From: Symbiodinium natans | Lineage: Eukaryota > Sar > Dinophyceae > Suessiales > Symbiodiniaceae | DNA length: 64,000 nucleotides | Assembly: GCA_905221605.1 (NCBI GenBank) | Contig: CAJNDS010002137.1 | Location: 206,231-270,230 of the forward strand | Direction of reading: 5' to 3' | Shown here: positions 1-11,117 of the stretch, one piece after another | How positions within the stretch are numbered: the stretch's first letter is position 1 | Layout of the letters: each line of letters begins with the position of its first letter | Made by a program: the position numbers and the translations under genes | Notes under the pieces: model-generated | Seen by the model: the letters and a program-made list of their open reading frames with translations, nothing else | The model's database searches: none | What the model was told of the DNA's origin: nothing

Positions 1-12
1 AGCCCCTAAAAC

Positions 13-44
13 CGGCCTCGAGCCTCGCCGACTCTGAGGCGGGC
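13..44 (-). CDS. Short exon candidate at the left edge
   Basis: A 32-nt island lies between an acceptor-like TTCGAG (upstream on the minus strand) and a GTTTTAGGGG donor formed by telomere-like repeat. One frame reads ARLRVGEARG. It is probably a downstream exon of the same minus-strand gene as 586-652, but the frame is not fixed. The product is unknown. Confidence 0.35.
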
Positions 45-585
45 CTCGAAGCGCCAAAACTTCCCCCCTCTTCGGGGTTTTAGGGGTTTAGGGGTTTGGG
101 GTTTAAGGTTTATATGGGGGTTTGGGGTTTAATTTAGGCTACATAGGGGTTTTAGGGGGTTTAGGGGTTTAGGGTTTAGGTTTAAGGCTTAAATAAGGGT
201 TTAGGGTTTAGGGGTTTAGGGGTTTAGGGGCTTCGGGGTTTAGGGGTTTAGGGGTTTAAAGTTTATATAGGGGTTCAGGGTTTAAGGTTTATATAGGGGT
301 TTAGGGTTTAAGGTTTAGATAGGGGTTTAGCGTTTAAGGCTTATATAGGGGTTTAGGGTTTAAGGTTTATATAGGAGTTCAGGGGTTTTGGGGTTTAGCT
401 TTGCGGTTTAGGGGTTTTGGGGTTGGGTTTAGTGTTTAGGGGGTTAGGGGCTTAGGGTTTAGCGAAAACGCCCCACCCAGAACTTCCCTTTAAAGGTTGA
501 GGGTTTCAGGGTTTGGGGTTTAAGGGACAAACGGCCGGTCAAACCATTAAAACCCTCTAAATCCTCTAAACCATAAACCCTGAAC

Positions 586-652
586 CTCCAAAAACGCCCT
601 CTCTCGAAGGTTCCGACTTGTCGGCCACCTTCTCAGGTTGCGCCGCCGGAGC
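586..652 (-). CDS. Exon of an unknown minus-strand gene
   Basis: The exon is bounded by CTAG and a GTTCAGGG donor. It reads APAAQPEKVADKSEPSREG in a single fully open frame (phase 0 in, phase 1 out). The Glu/Lys/Ser composition suggests a disordered or coiled-coil linker. It sits among the other coiled-coil-like exons of the first 9 kb, which may be one gene. Confidence 0.45.
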
Positions 653-659
653 CTAGCAG

Positions 660-1590
660 CTCACGGCCGGGTTGAAGCTGATCCTACTGGTTCCTCTTGT
701 GGGGAATGAGCCTATTGGTACAGATTACCTCCTACAAAACCATTTAAAGGGTATATGTATGGGAGGCATCCTAGTGGGTTCCTATATCACCCCTTAAAGG
801 GGTAGATGTGGGTTTGTCGTACTGGTTCTGAGTGGGGAATGATGGACTTAGGTACCTTCTATCACCCTTTGAAAGCGTATGTGTAGGGGTATATACGGCA
901 CCTAATTGCCTCAAGCTATAGGTCCACTCTCTCACATATCGGTCTTCCTTTCATCTTTCCATTTGTTTTTGTTTGGGGGAGGGGGGGGGGGGTTAGGGTA
1001 TAGACACCCTAAACCCTAAACCCTAAAACCCTAAACCCTAAAAGTCAGCGGTTTGTTTGCTAATCCCATGTGCTCCTCTTGTCATGCTCAGGGTTCAGAA
1101 TGCGGGGGTTTGGCCCGATTCTCCCCAATTGCAGGCTCCTGTTTAGGGTTTAGGGCTTGAAAGTGGTTTAGGGTTTAGGGTTTCTAGCCCTGAATATAGA
1201 GTCCCAAATAGTTTAGGATTTCCTTATAATAAGGGCCCTCAAAAAGGTGGTCCGAATTTCGGAAGCCCCATATGGGTTTAAGGTTTAGGGGCTGCTGGTC
1301 TAGGTCTTGGGGCTCATATCTCCAAAACCTCTACATCTCAGAGGCATCTATCGGTTTGATCGATCACTAAGTGCGGAACCGCAGCAAGAACAGTGGGAGC
1401 CTGCAATGGCGAAGACTTAAGCGTCACAAAACCACGGCACTTCATCTGCAATGGCCTGATGCCGAAGCCCTGAAACCTCCCAAGCCCTAAGCCCAGATCC
1501 CAAACTCACAAATTCTTTGGTTAGGTACCCAAGACCTGAACGCTAGACCTCCCCTAAAACCTAAACCCCAAACCCTAAACCCTGAACCCT
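660..1590. other. Intergenic or intronic stretch
   Basis: This stretch holds degenerate telomere-like blocks (for example 1010-1045 and 1141-1175) and moderately AT-rich unique DNA with decayed hairpin-like segments. A weak plus-strand frame near 1391-1430 was seen but not accepted. I see no supportable gene. Confidence 0.4.
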
Positions 1591-1594
1591 AGAC

Positions 1595-1672
1595 CTCTCT
1601 GGTAGCCTGGAGTTGCGACACGGCCGCCAACAACTGCAACTGCATCTTCTGCATCTCAAGGAGATGTTGCCT
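1595..1672 (-). CDS. Coiled-coil exon
   Basis: The exon spans 26 codons between a CACAG acceptor and a GTCTAGGG donor (phase 0 to 0). It includes RQHLLEMQKMQLQLLAAV, with Leu/Met/Val spaced as in a coiled coil. Composition is clearly protein-like and the neighbouring exons (4314-4375, 4995-5047, 8884-8949) have the same character. They are probably parts of one long coiled-coil protein; the family is not recognised. Confidence 0.55.
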
Positions 1673-1727
1673 CTGTGAGGTTCCTAAATTTTGGGCTTAG
1701 GGTTTACGGTGTAGGGTTTAGGGTCTT

Positions 1728-1761
1728 TTTGCCACCCGACTAGCCACAGCAATGCGGGGAT
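1728..1761. repeat. Dispersed 30-34 bp repeat at array edges
   Basis: The motif TTGCCACCCGACTAGCCACA followed by GCAATGCGGGG occurs here and, almost unchanged, at about 3805-3837. Shorter variants occur near 8107-8130, 23874-23890 and 58005-58030, each directly beside a telomere-like block. It may be a conserved boundary element or the end of a mobile element; its function is unknown. Confidence 0.55.
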
Positions 1762-2397
1762 GGTTTAGGGTTTAGGGTTTAGGAGTTGGAAGGTCCGTGG
1801 TAGGGGGTGGTTTAGGGCTCAGCAGGGCTTCGGGCTTAGCAGAGCTTAGGGTTTGGTTTAGGGCTAAGGGTCTAGTTTTCAGTGCTTGGGCTAGGGGTCT
1901 AGAGCTTAGGGGCGTCAGGTGATCAAAATATGGGGAGAAATGTAGATCAATTGGAAACTGTGGGTTCGCATTTCTCCTAAACATACATATATTTATATGG
2001 GATTGCAAGTATATTGGTATGTACTTACGCTCCTGTGTTACTACAATCCCGAGTCCCAGCCTGCAAACGAGATGAAAAAACACCCCGAGCTGGATGCGCA
2101 AAGCACGGAACGGCCGTTATCTAAAACAAAAACAAAAAAACGCGAGCTTGTAAACAGATTCGTTGTTGCTATACTTCCTTTAGAACCCCACAAAACAAAC
2201 CATTGCATGTTTCCTTCAAAGATCTTCAGGCGACCTGACTGGAACGAAAACCTTCCTTACCTGGAGGTTCATGGGCACCTTATAACCCCGATTATACGTC
2301 TACCTATAACCCCCTTAAAGGACCTAGGGGGCTTTCTTAAGTACAGTTGTACACCGCCCTCCAGGTAGGCTTCCGGGGTGGGGCTTGGGCTTGGGAT

Positions 2398-2484
2398 CTT
2401 AGTGGCTGAGTTCATAAGCCCTCATTGTTGTAGGGGCTATAGTACCCCCAAAATTGTAAAGTGCACTCACTCAGCTACGAAGGG
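2398..2484. mobile_element. MITE-like hairpin element, family M2 copy 1
   Basis: The ends are inverted: CTTAGTGGCTGAGT on the left matches ACTCAGCTACGAAGG on the right. The middle (CATAAGCCC...AAGTGCAC) is shared with the copy at 3572-3678. It has no coding capacity. Short terminal inverted repeats and repeated occurrence fit a miniature inverted-repeat transposable element. Confidence 0.6.
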
Positions 2485-3571
2485 ATAAAAACCGTGCGAG
2501 GCGCATTTGCTGCTGCAGCTCTGGGTTGCTCTCTTGGTGCCGGCGGGGCCTTGGACAAGCTGCATTCCGCTTGGCCGAAAACACGCGTGCTAAGCCGTCC
2601 CCAGAGAGCCCAACACGCCTTAGCTAAGGAATGTCCCTTAACTTTTAAAGGCATCCTTCACATGAGTTAAGGTACATTACTGACTTAAGGGGTATTGGGC
2701 TCTTTGGGTCCAAAACGCCTCAACTGTTGTGGAGACCCCGCCATCTTGGTCATCAAAACCCGGCTTAGGGTTGGTCAGGGTTGCAGGTTCCAGGGAAGAA
2801 TCTGCTAAATGAGATGTCTTGAACAATCGGACCAAGCCCGATGAAGAAGCTGAACCAAATGCACATCAAGTGGAATGCTGAGGAAGCGCCTGATAAAAAG
2901 GGCCAAGCAGCCCAAAAGGATCCTAAAGGCCCGAAAAACCCTCCTTGATGCCTAAGGGTGAGTATGTGCCCCGTTTAGTTTAAGGACCATATTCAGCGAG
3001 CATGTAACCACACCAAGATGAATGCCAGCTTGCTCTTGGTATTCTCTCTCCTCTTCTGTTTCTTCTCTCCAGCTCCTCCACAGTCCTTCTTCCCCTGCTG
3101 TGATGTGAGCTATCCAGAACCCTAAACTGGGAATGAGCCCTAAACTCGAAACCCTAAACCCTACACCCCAAACCCTGCCCCGTGCGTATTCGTTGGTCAA
3201 GGGAGACCAATCCAGCTAAGCAGAGGGGCAGAGGGAACTTAGGAAGTAGGTTAGGGTTTATAAGGGTTTAGGGCTAAGCAAGACTTCCGAAGGACCCTGA
3301 GCCTTCAGTTCCAACTCGGCCCGAAACCCCACAACCCTGAACCCTGTTCTGCCTAAACTCCAAACCCCCTTCAACCCCAAGCGGCCCTAAGCCCTAGAAA
3401 CCCTAAACACTATAAAAAAGAGAAGAGGCCTCGAAAGCCAGGGTTTAGGGTGTAGGGTTTAGGGTTTAGGGCCCCTTCCATGGGAAGCTGGCGCAGGTGA
3501 CTCGCGGCCTCTCATCGGCGTTGGGCGCCTTGGGGCAGGCGCTGTCGGGTTGGTTTATGGAAGTTTACCAG

Positions 3572-3678
3572 CCCTTAGTTGCTGCGTTCATAAGCCCCTA
3601 AAAAGTGTACACTTTCAGTTCTATAGGGGATGATAGTATCCCAAAAAGTGTAAAGTGCACCCACTCAGCTACTAAGGG
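3572..3678. mobile_element. MITE-like hairpin element, family M2 copy 2
   Basis: It starts CCCTTAGTTGCTGCGTT and ends CACTCAGCTACTAAGGG, giving inverted termini. The central segment carries a second palindrome around AAAGTGTACACTTT. It is related to 2398-2484 and, more distantly, to the sequence at 51423-51527, which has the same end motifs. Confidence 0.65.
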
Positions 3679-4313
3679 CCTACATTACAGAATCTGAGAC
3701 TTGTCGGAAGGATCAGGTTTACGGTTTTTCCCCCTCCTGCACGGGATGACTAAGGTTTAGGGTTTAGGGTGCAGGGTTTAGGGTTTAGGGGGTTTAGGGG
3801 TTTTTGTTGCCGCCCGACTAGCCACAGCAATGCGGGGTAAACTGTGCGACAGCTTCGGACAAATCGCTCCAGCATTGCACCGGAGTGGTTGTCTGAGAGC
3901 TTCCTGGTTACCAATCCTAGGAGTGATGGGGGGGGGGGGGGGGGGCCTCAGGTTGTTGAACAACATCCATGCCAAACAAAAAAAAAACCCAACTTACGTA
4001 CTCCTCAACACAGCCGAAATTCCCGGGGCCACCCTTCCCTTCATCCCTCATGTGGTCATGCCAGGCCCTCGACCTAGCGACACCACACACGGGGTTTCAA
4101 CCCGATGTTTTGTACAGGCATACGCCAGATCTCCCAGTGGCCTGTTTCCCCGAAAGGCACAAGACACTACACCTAAGAGCCAAAAGCGAAGAAAGGGTTG
4201 AGGATCTAGGGTTTAGGGTTTAGGGCTTCACACACACACACACACAAAAAACCCCAAACAAAACCCTAAACCCTAAACCCCAAACCCCAAACCCTAAACC
4301 CCAAACCCTAAAC

Positions 4314-4375
4314 CGACCATGCCTTGGCCCGGGTCGCCGCTCAGCGGCCTCCGCCAACTCCAGCTGCCGGTGCTC
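4314..4375 (-). CDS. Coiled-coil exon
   Basis: A CCCGCAG acceptor precedes codons reading EHRQLELAEAAERRPGP, and the exon ends against GTTTAGGG, so the telomere-like block supplies the donor (phase 0 to 2). The heptad-like Leu/Ala pattern suggests a helix. A plus-strand reading is also open, but flank orientation and residue composition favour minus. Confidence 0.55.
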
Positions 4376-4460
4376 CTGCGGGTGTGCCGAAGAAAGGAGA
4401 CTCCGACGCGAAGGTCTCTCTGGTTTAGGGTTTAGGGCCCTAAGCCCTAAACCCTACACT

Positions 4461-4560
4461 TGGGATGTTCCCCCTTCTACAAAAAGTCCGTAGAATAGGG
4501 GTGGTGAGAGGGGTACTATAATCCCGATTAAGGACTGTTAGTATACAGGGGAACATCCCA
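4461..4560. mobile_element. MITE family M1, full-length copy
   Basis: Perfect terminal inverted repeats TGGGATGTTCCCC and GGGGAACATCCCA enclose about 75 bp. The inside also pairs imperfectly (GTCCGTAGAATAGGG against the ATTAAGGACTG region). It is inserted in a telomere-like array. Related copies lie at 7413, 23718, 31668, 31819, 40866, 52135 and 60570, making it the commonest small element in the window. Confidence 0.75.
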
Positions 4561-4994
4561 ACCCTAAACCGAAACCCTAAACCCGGGTTGAGGGTTTACC
4601 ATCGGCCAAGAGAAAGGTACATTGATTGGAAGGGTCGGGGGGCACGGGGATGGCTTTTGAACAACTCTGTCATGTCTGGAACAGTCTTCGATTTCTCCAG
4701 AAGCTTGAATGGTGGCATCATGGAATCACGACCTGCAGCGGACCCACTCACCCAGCTCCCTCTTGGAATTGAAAGCCTTAAGGCACCTGCCAGGAAGCAA
4801 AACCCTCAACACCCTAAACCCTAGCCCCTTTTTTGAACCCGGCCCGGACTGTGACTTGACGCGCAACCCAGCCCCTAATCCCTAAACATCCCGAAAACCT
4901 AAACCCTTTTTGTTGAGCCTAAACCCTAAGCCCTAAGCCCAAAAAACTAAACCCCAAACCCTAAACCCTAAACCCTAAACCCTAAACCCTAAAC

Positions 4995-5047
4995 CCACAG
5001 GCTCCTGGAGCAGCCGGCGTAGCTCAGACAGCTCTTCGGGCGGGGGC
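4995..5047 (-). CDS. Coiled-coil exon
   Basis: A CTAG acceptor precedes a frame reading PPPEELSELRRLLQEPV, ended by GTTTAGGG (phase 2 to 1). This is a strong amphipathic helix signature with a proline cap. The CCCTAAAC on its plus-strand left edge and TTAGGG on its right follow the exon-cup pattern of the window. Confidence 0.55.
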
Positions 5048-5677
5048 CTAGAGATTTACTGGCGCGAAGCGGGCTTAGGGTTTGGGGTTTAGGATTAGGG
5101 TTTAGGGTTTAGGGTTTAGGGTTCAGGGTTTAGAGTTCAGGGGTAAGTCCTGAAAGGTTTCCAGTGCAAAGCTTCGGGGGCCTTACGGTTGAGGCTGGCT
5201 TGTGGTGCCGGTGGGGGGGTCATGGTACTGGGTGAAGGGCCTGGGGGAGGCCTCAGGGTACTGGTTTCTCAGAGCACGAGAATTTGTCCTACATGTATCA
5301 TGAAGAACAGAAAGATAATTTCATCACAACTTAGAGCAATGTAGATATGTAGATGTACTAACTGGCTTGTGTAGGGTAGTTTTGCGGCTTTCAGGAGGCA
5401 GGGGGCAGGAGGAAAGGCTGAGTGGTTCTTGAATGGGTCGAGCGACTAAAGCATGCCCCAAGCGCGCCCCTCCAACTCTCACAGAGTAAGAATCCTTGAA
5501 ACAAGGTAAACCCCTAAACCCTAAACCCTTTTTTGCCACTGGACCTACACCCTAAACCCCGAACCCTGAACCCTGAACCCTAAACCCTAAACCCTAAACC
5601 TAAAACCGAAACCCTAAACCCTAAACCCGAAAGCCTAATCCCTAAACCCAAATCCACACCCCACATCCGCCCCAAAC

Positions 5678-5747
5678 CCAGTTGGGCCCTGTCCGGCGTC
5701 TGGCGGTGCTGGGAGTGCGGATCTGGACATGCGGAGTGGGGTGCAAG
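5678..5747 (-). CDS. Exon in phase with 5913-5995
   Basis: The acceptor is TCAAGCAG and the donor GTTTGGGG. Two frames are open. The phase-2 frame (LHPTPHVQIRTPSTARR) joins correctly to the upstream exon at 5913-5995. Basic and Pro/Thr rich. Function unknown. Confidence 0.45.
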
Positions 5748-5912
5748 CTGCTTGAAGGGTGGAGGGCTTGGGGTTTAGGGTTTAGGGTTTAGGTTTTTTT
5801 TTTTAAACAACCCTTCACTCCTTTTCGGGCGAGCTTACAGCTAGGGTAGGGTTTAGGGTTTAGGGTCTAGGGTTTAGGGTCTAGGGTTTAGGGTTAGGCC
5901 ACAGGCTGCAAC

Positions 5913-5995
5913 CTCCCCAAAGCTAGACGAACTCGCGACTGCAAATATCGGTTGTGCTCAGGGCCTCTGGAAAGCCAGCTCTGGCCTGGTATGCT
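5913..5995 (-). CDS. Exon upstream of 5678-5747
   Basis: A CACCTGCAG acceptor precedes SIPGQSWLSRGPEHNRYL and the frame stays open to a GTTGCAGCC donor (phase 0 to 2). If that donor is not used, the frame stops at about 5894. Product unknown. Confidence 0.5.
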
Positions 5996-6417
5996 CTGCA
6001 GGTGCGATAAACACCCCCTGGAACCTAAACCCTAAACCCTAAACCCTAAACCCTAAACCCTACAGTAAACCCTTACACCGCCCAAACTAGGTGCAACTCT
6101 CCAAGGCCCCCCTGAAGCTAGCTAGATCTACGCAGAGAAATCCCCAACAATTCCCCAAACCTCCCTCCAAAGGGGTAACCCCCTTAACATTCCTTAGTTT
6201 CGGTCTTCGAGTCTTGGGAGCACCTCCTTTGTGGGAAGCCACCCTAAACCCTAAACCCTAAAAAGCCCCCCTAAACCCCAAAAAACCTCAAAAAACCTCA
6301 AAAACCTTACAAAAACCTTACAAAAACCCTAAAAAAACCCTAAACTGAGGTAGAACCAGTCTTCCCCTAACCCTAAAAACCCTAAACTGAGGCAGAACCA
6401 GTCTCCCCTGGCAGAAC

Positions 6418-6448
6418 CTCCCTCGAGCCGCGGCGCCTCCCGCAGTCG
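6418..6448 (-). CDS. Micro-exon candidate
   Basis: Thirty-one nt between CTCACCAG and GTTCTGCC read RLREAPRLEG (phase 0 to 1). It is short, so support rests on the splice signals and on a composition like that of neighbouring exons. Confidence 0.4.
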
Positions 6449-6561
6449 CTGGTGAGCCACGCCTCTCTCTGCGCTCCAAAGGTCTCTTACAATCCCTCGC
6501 TCGTTTTTATTGGTTTGCTTTGTTTTGTTAGTTTGTTTTTTTGTTTGCTTGTTTTTTTAGT

Positions 6562-6750
6562 ATTTCTCCCTTTCTCCCTTTCTCCCTTTCTCCCTTTCTC
6601 CCTTTCTCCCTTTCTCTCTTTCTCTCTTTCTCTCTTTCTCTCTTTCTCTCTTTCTCTCTTTCTCTCTTTCTCTCTTTCTCTCTTTCTCTCTTTCTCTCTT
6701 TCTCTCTTTCTCTCTTTCTCTCTTTCTCTCTTTCTCTATTTATCTCTTTT
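6562..6750. repeat. 8-bp microsatellite TTTCTCCC/TTTCTCTC
   Basis: About 23 tandem 8-mers occur, first TTTCTCCC and then TTTCTCTC, giving a sharp internal switch of unit. The array creates two long artificial plus-strand ORFs of Ser/Leu/Phe, which are not genes. On the minus strand it is a pure polypurine run. Confidence 0.9.
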
Positions 6751-6759
6751 GCAACCCGA

Positions 6760-7970
6760 TGTGCCGTCGGTCAGGGTTGTGAGGATCGCATCATGAGCTC
6801 GACTCGTAGACTTGAAACGCCGTCTTTTGATTACCCTGAAGTCAGAAAACGAACGCGCGACTTTTCGCTGTATGCAATAACCCCTGGGGAAGGCGCCTGC
6901 ATGCGGCTTGATCAGACATAGCAAACCGGTGCATGCGGGTGCAAAAACGCTATAAGAAAGCCTAAAGCACAATTGTTTTTCTCGAGTGGTGACTCGCGGG
7001 ACTTCCCAAATTAGGTTTAGGGTTGCAATTCAGGGATTAGGGTTGTCAGGGTTTGGGGTACTTGCCTTTACCTCCTTCGGCCATCTAGCTCGCCGGCACT
7101 TTTCTTAAACCCTGCTAGGAACCCTAATAAAGGACCCTAAGCCCATCTACCCTACCAAACCTAGGAATGAAAAGCGTGCCCTGTTTAGTTTAAAGGGGGC
7201 ATATAAGGGAGCCTACTCTGGGTCCTTACGGAACTTGGGACCCCATCAACCTTTTAATGTTCGCTGTTTCTTGGGGATTATAGTACCAAACGTTGAAAAT
7301 TATTCCCTAGTATTCCTAGGTAACATACACAAGTTGAATGAAGACAAAGGCGCCAGGACTCGGTCGGGGCGTGGGTACGCGCCGCGCAGGCACCTCCAGC
7401 AGAAGAGTAGGCTGGGATGTTCCCCGTTCTACTAACAGTCTAGTTCCTAAATTGGGATGATAATCGCGGGGTACTATAATCCCTAATAAGGGGGGGCTCT
7501 ATAATCCCTATGAAGGGGGGGATTAAGAACTGTTAGCATGGGGGGGGGGGGGGGGGGGGGCATTTTATGGCCTGGCAGCCAAGATAGGCTCACCCAGACA
7601 TGCCGAAAAATCGTGCACGGCCGTGTGCGGTGTAGGCTTTAAATCCCAAAAGTAAGGTATGCCCCAAATACAGTCAACTTCCCCTACCACCATGTGCTTA
7701 AGAACCCCCAAAAAGGAAAGACAACCATCCCCATGTTACCCAGATGAGGAATAATTCTGGTTTGCGGCGCTCTGAAGCAAATGGTAGCTTCTCAGGCCCC
7801 CAGGACCCTCACATCTTGTGTATCCATGAGGCTGAACGGCTCAAATCGCAGGGAGGAGTCGGAGCCACCCCCCTCCCAAAGCCGACCGAAATCCATGCAG
7901 CGCAGAAAACCCAATGCCCTAACTTGTAAAGCCTAAACCCATAAGCCTTCCTGAAGTACAACCACCCCAA
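6760..7970. other. Stretch with only weak coding signals
   Basis: This holds unique DNA, a damaged M1 element (7413-7560) ending in about 20 G, and few telomere-like units. A possible minus-strand exon near 7360-7400 reads VPARRVPTPRPSPGAF but lacks firm boundaries. Confidence 0.35.
7413..7560. mobile_element. MITE family M1, rearranged copy
   Basis: It begins TGGGATGTTCCCCGTTCTAC and repeats the inner CTATAATCCCTA motif twice. The right terminal repeat is replaced by about 20 G residues. This looks like a partial tandem duplication followed by loss of one end. Confidence 0.6.
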
Positions 7971-7976
7971 CCCTAC

Positions 7977-8017
7977 CAGAGCATTTCTTGCAATCTGCCT
8001 CCTCCGCGCCCGGCGAC
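7977..8017 (-). CDS. Short exon candidate
   Basis: A CGACTCAG acceptor precedes VAGRGGGRLQEML, followed by a GTAGGG donor (phase 0 to 2). Short, but with good signals on both sides. Product unknown. Confidence 0.4.
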
Positions 8018-8883
8018 CTGAGTCGGCTTTCATGGGCCCCCCCCCCCACCGAGGATTCCGTAAGTTTGGGAAAGTTTTGCCGCAATACCACTTAACTAGG
8101 GTTTTTTTTGCCACCCGCCTAGCTGACACTCATATTAGGGTTTAAGGTTTAGGGTTTAGGGTTTAAGTTTAGGGTTTCGGGTAAGACTAGGATTGTAAAT
8201 TTATACGGACCTCCGGAAGCATTCTTGGGCTCTCCACGGAGCTGAGCCAACAAAATGCTGCTAGTAGAGGGTTGTGCGCTAGGAATACGGCTTATAAACA
8301 GATGCATGTCCTCCAGGTTTCCGAGATACAGCAACACGGAACATCCGCGCCAACCAACTTATTCTTTGGGGGTTAAGGGTTTGAGGCTAGCACGCTTCTG
8401 GCCCTCACAGGCCCAGAGGCTTTCAGGCGCAGGCATTGACATCAAGGATTGGGGATTGAGGGTTGTCTGGGAATTCACGTTCGCAGTGTCAACGTCCTCC
8501 GTGCCATAGTCGCTGTCGGCCTGATGTTCCTCTTCTCCCCTTACGCCACACTCTCTTTCCAAAACTGCCCCATAGGTCTTGTTTTTATACCGAACCTACA
8601 CATACCAGAAGCAGAAGCGAAAGTAGCGCAGCAAAAACGCCTGAAGCCTAAGACACAATCTGATAGAAGTATACTTCTCAAGAAAAAATGGTGGTTTCCG
8701 GAAATAGAGGAGCCCTAACATAGACCCCCCCCCTAAATAGTAAGATTCCCTTCTCATGAGGACCCAATAAGGTACCCCTACTTTCGGGAACCCCTCCCCA
8801 AATGGCGGTTCTACTACCAGCTTAAACCCTAAACCCTAATTCCTAAACCCTAAACCCTACATCCTAAACCCTAAACCCTAATA

Positions 8884-8949
8884 TCAAGTGCCCGGCGCAT
8901 AGCTTCTCTCCTTGAGCTGCTGCTGCTGCTGCAGCTGCTGGCGTTCGGC
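8884..8949 (-). CDS. Gln-rich coiled-coil exon, possibly terminal
   Basis: After a TTCCGAG acceptor the frame reads AERQQLQQQQQLKERSYAPG and then meets TGA directly before the CCCTAAA block. It may be a 3'-terminal exon, or a non-canonical donor may precede the stop. The CTG/CAG run at 8921-8941 encodes the Gln/Leu stretch. Confidence 0.45.
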   Translation of the reverse strand, partial: AERQQLQQQQQLKERSYAPGT

Positions 8950-8954
8950 CTCGG

Positions 8955-9745
8955 AAGTCGCGTTTGCATTTCAGGGGGGCTTGGGGTGTTTTTTTTGTGG
9001 GTTCAGGGTTCAGGGTTCAGGGTTCAGGGTTTAGGGTTTAGGGTTTAAGGGTTTAGGGTTACGGGTTTCGGGGGGTTGAGGGGGCGTGTTAGGGGCCAGC
9101 AAAAGAGAGCCGACACGAGCTCACGCAAGGTATAGGTCCTTTTGATCCCTAAACCCTAAACCCTAAACATCCTAAACCCTAATTGATGTCCGGTAGGACC
9201 TGAAAGGCAAGATATCAAGACGACTTAACCCTAAACCCCAAACCCAAGTAGTGGTCAAACTAGGTCCCACACGATGCTCGTACATGTAGAGGCCACATTA
9301 GTTACCAAATGGTCAGGTTCACCTGTGCCGTTGATAAGCACGACAGCGAACAGAACATCACCAAACCATTAAAGCACTCGATCGTGGGGCAGCAGCTAAC
9401 AAACAGTAGGCCCCTTGGGACCAACCAAACTTGAGGGCCGAAAGCCTGCAAGTCAGTACATGAGCCTAGATGTTTCTGATGGCCACGAATGGAGGAACAG
9501 ACTAGCGTGTCCACCGTAAGCAAGTCTACCCTGAACAGCTACATGGACCTTAATGCAGCCAGCAGGAAAACAAGAGCCCTTTCAACTTGCGCGTCCTTCA
9601 ACTTCAACGATGTCTACACAACCTTGTGGCCAGAAAGGCCGGCATCGAATTACATGCCCTAAACCCTAAACCCTAAACCTTAAACCCTAAACCCTAAACC
9701 CTAAACCCTAAACTCTAAACCCTAAACCCTAAACCCTAAACCCTA
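8955..9745. other. Mostly unique DNA without a clear gene
   Basis: Telomere-like blocks lie at 9001-9050, 9147-9182 and 9658-9745. The unique segment 9240-9650 contains a 73-codon minus-strand open frame (9302-9523) with no recognisable motif, which I do not accept as a gene. Confidence 0.35.
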
Positions 9746-9748
9746 CAC

Positions 9749-9826
9749 TACTCCTGCAGCATCCTCTCAACCGGCCACGTCGGAAGATGGCTGCCCCCCC
9801 GGCCCGGAGAAGTGGGTCGCCAGGGC
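9749..9826 (-). CDS. Exon candidate, frame uncertain
   Basis: The segment lies between CTGCGCAG and a GTGTAGGG donor. One frame (PGDPLLRAGGAAIFRRGR) resembles an ankyrin-like helix pair. A plus-strand reading is open too, so both strand and frame are unsure. Confidence 0.3.
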
Positions 9827-10584
9827 CTGCGCAGTCACCCGGCTCAGGTCTTAGGGAGTTTTTTGCCTTGGTGGTCTTAGGGTTTAGGGTTTAGGGTTTT
9901 CTGAACCCCTAAACCCTAAAGCCCAAACCCGAAACACTAAACCTTCAGTGATTTTGGGGATGGAGGGGGGGGGGGGGTGGGGGGGTTGCAACAGCACAGG
10001 CAATCAAGGGTTTGGGGTTTATGGGACAGGTTTGGGTCAACACATAATATGGGGGCCTGAAGAATTCGAATAGGGCTTTGGGGGCGGGGGGGGGGGTATT
10101 GTAGTATATCTTTAGACCATAAGGGGAACACTATTAGCTAATTATTCCGACCCCTATATTGTGCCTTCAGAAGCATTCCGAGTTTGGTGAAGCTCTGGTG
10201 TCGACCATGTGCTTCGATGAGGAGAGCATGTGCCCAAAACTCCTACCGGCCTGTCGATGGGGTTGTTTCTGGGCTTCTCTTTATAAAGCCAACCACAAAC
10301 CACAAACCCTAAACCCTAAACCCAAAACCCAAAACCCAAAACCCTAAACCCTAAACCCAGCACTTGGAGGTTCATGGGGTACCATTAGCTGCTTCCTGGC
10401 ATTGCTAGCTGCTTCCGGGTATCAAAAAATCCTGCGGCGCTAGGCTGAAGGGTGGCGCTATTTTTAAGAAACTTAAGGACTTAAGAAACTTAAGAAACTT
10501 AAGAACCTTAAGGATCAACCCACCCCTTACCCCAAGCCTAACCGAAAGCATGTTCCGGATCCCCTTGGTAGAGCCCTAAGCCCT

Positions 10585-10676
10585 ACCCAAAGGCTCCAAT
10601 GTAGTTCCTTCTTGGTGTAGTTATAGGGGATTCTAGTATACTACCCCAAAAAGGTACTACATAGGAGCCTTTGGGT
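10585..10676. mobile_element. MITE-like palindromic element, family M5
   Basis: ACCCAAAGGCTCC and AATGTAGT on the left are mirrored by ACTACAT and GGAGCCTTTGGGT on the right. The whole 92-bp unit can fold into one hairpin. Single copy here, with no ORF. Confidence 0.6.
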
Positions 10677-10844
10677 AAAGCCTAATAACATGATTCTTTT
10701 CTTAAACCCGCGCAGCTGCACACCCTCAACTAACCCTATGAAGCATAAACACTGAATAAGCCATAAGCCTAAACCCTTTTTGCATCGCAGTCTTAGACTT
10801 ATAAACCCTACGCCGTACGCCCCTAGACCCCTAAAACCCTAAAC

Positions 10845-10931
10845 CCCTAAGAAGCCAATCGAACAAGAAATGCTCGGCCTCGTATGCCTCTGCGAGGCGT
10901 CGGAAAGTCTCCTTCCAAGACGGGGTGTCTG
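10845..10931 (-). CDS. Exon downstream of the retrotransposon insertion
   Basis: After a CGGAAG acceptor the frame contains ETFRRLAEAYEAEHFLFD and ends at GTTTAGGG (phase 1 to 1). This is a clear helical protein segment. The next upstream exon candidate is at 20185-20278, so the 8.9-kb LTR element lies between them, apparently inside an intron of the same gene. Confidence 0.55.
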
Positions 10932-11112
10932 CTTCCGGGGTTACACCCTAAACCCCTAAGGGTGTGAGGGTTTTAGGATTTGGGGGTTTCGGGTGTAAGG
11001 AGTCAGGGCTTTGTAGTCAAGGGCTTCGGCATTGCGAGGTTTAGGGTTAAAGGGAGGGTGTCGGGGGACTGCGGGCTTACGGCTTAACGGGTTCTAAAAA
11101 CTAAAACCTAAA

Positions 11113-11117
11113 CCCTA
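11113..11117. repeat. Target site duplication CCCTA (left)
   Basis: CCCTA directly abuts the left LTR and matches 19964-19968 beside the right LTR. Five bp is usual for LTR elements. Because the target is CCCTAAA repeat, a chance match is easier than usual. Confidence 0.7.

Noticed and set aside
1-520. A chromosome end, given the dense TTTAGGG-like units at the left edge
   Set aside because: The units here are degenerate, both orientations occur throughout the window, and coding exons appear at once, so these are interstitial repeats.
3470-3570. An exon on either strand (for example GKLAQVTRGLSSALGALGQA on plus)
   Set aside because: Both strands are open in more than one frame and no splice site pair is convincing.
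6452-6921. Plus-strand Ser/Leu/Phe-rich ORFs
   Set aside because: They are translations of the TTTCTCTC microsatellite.
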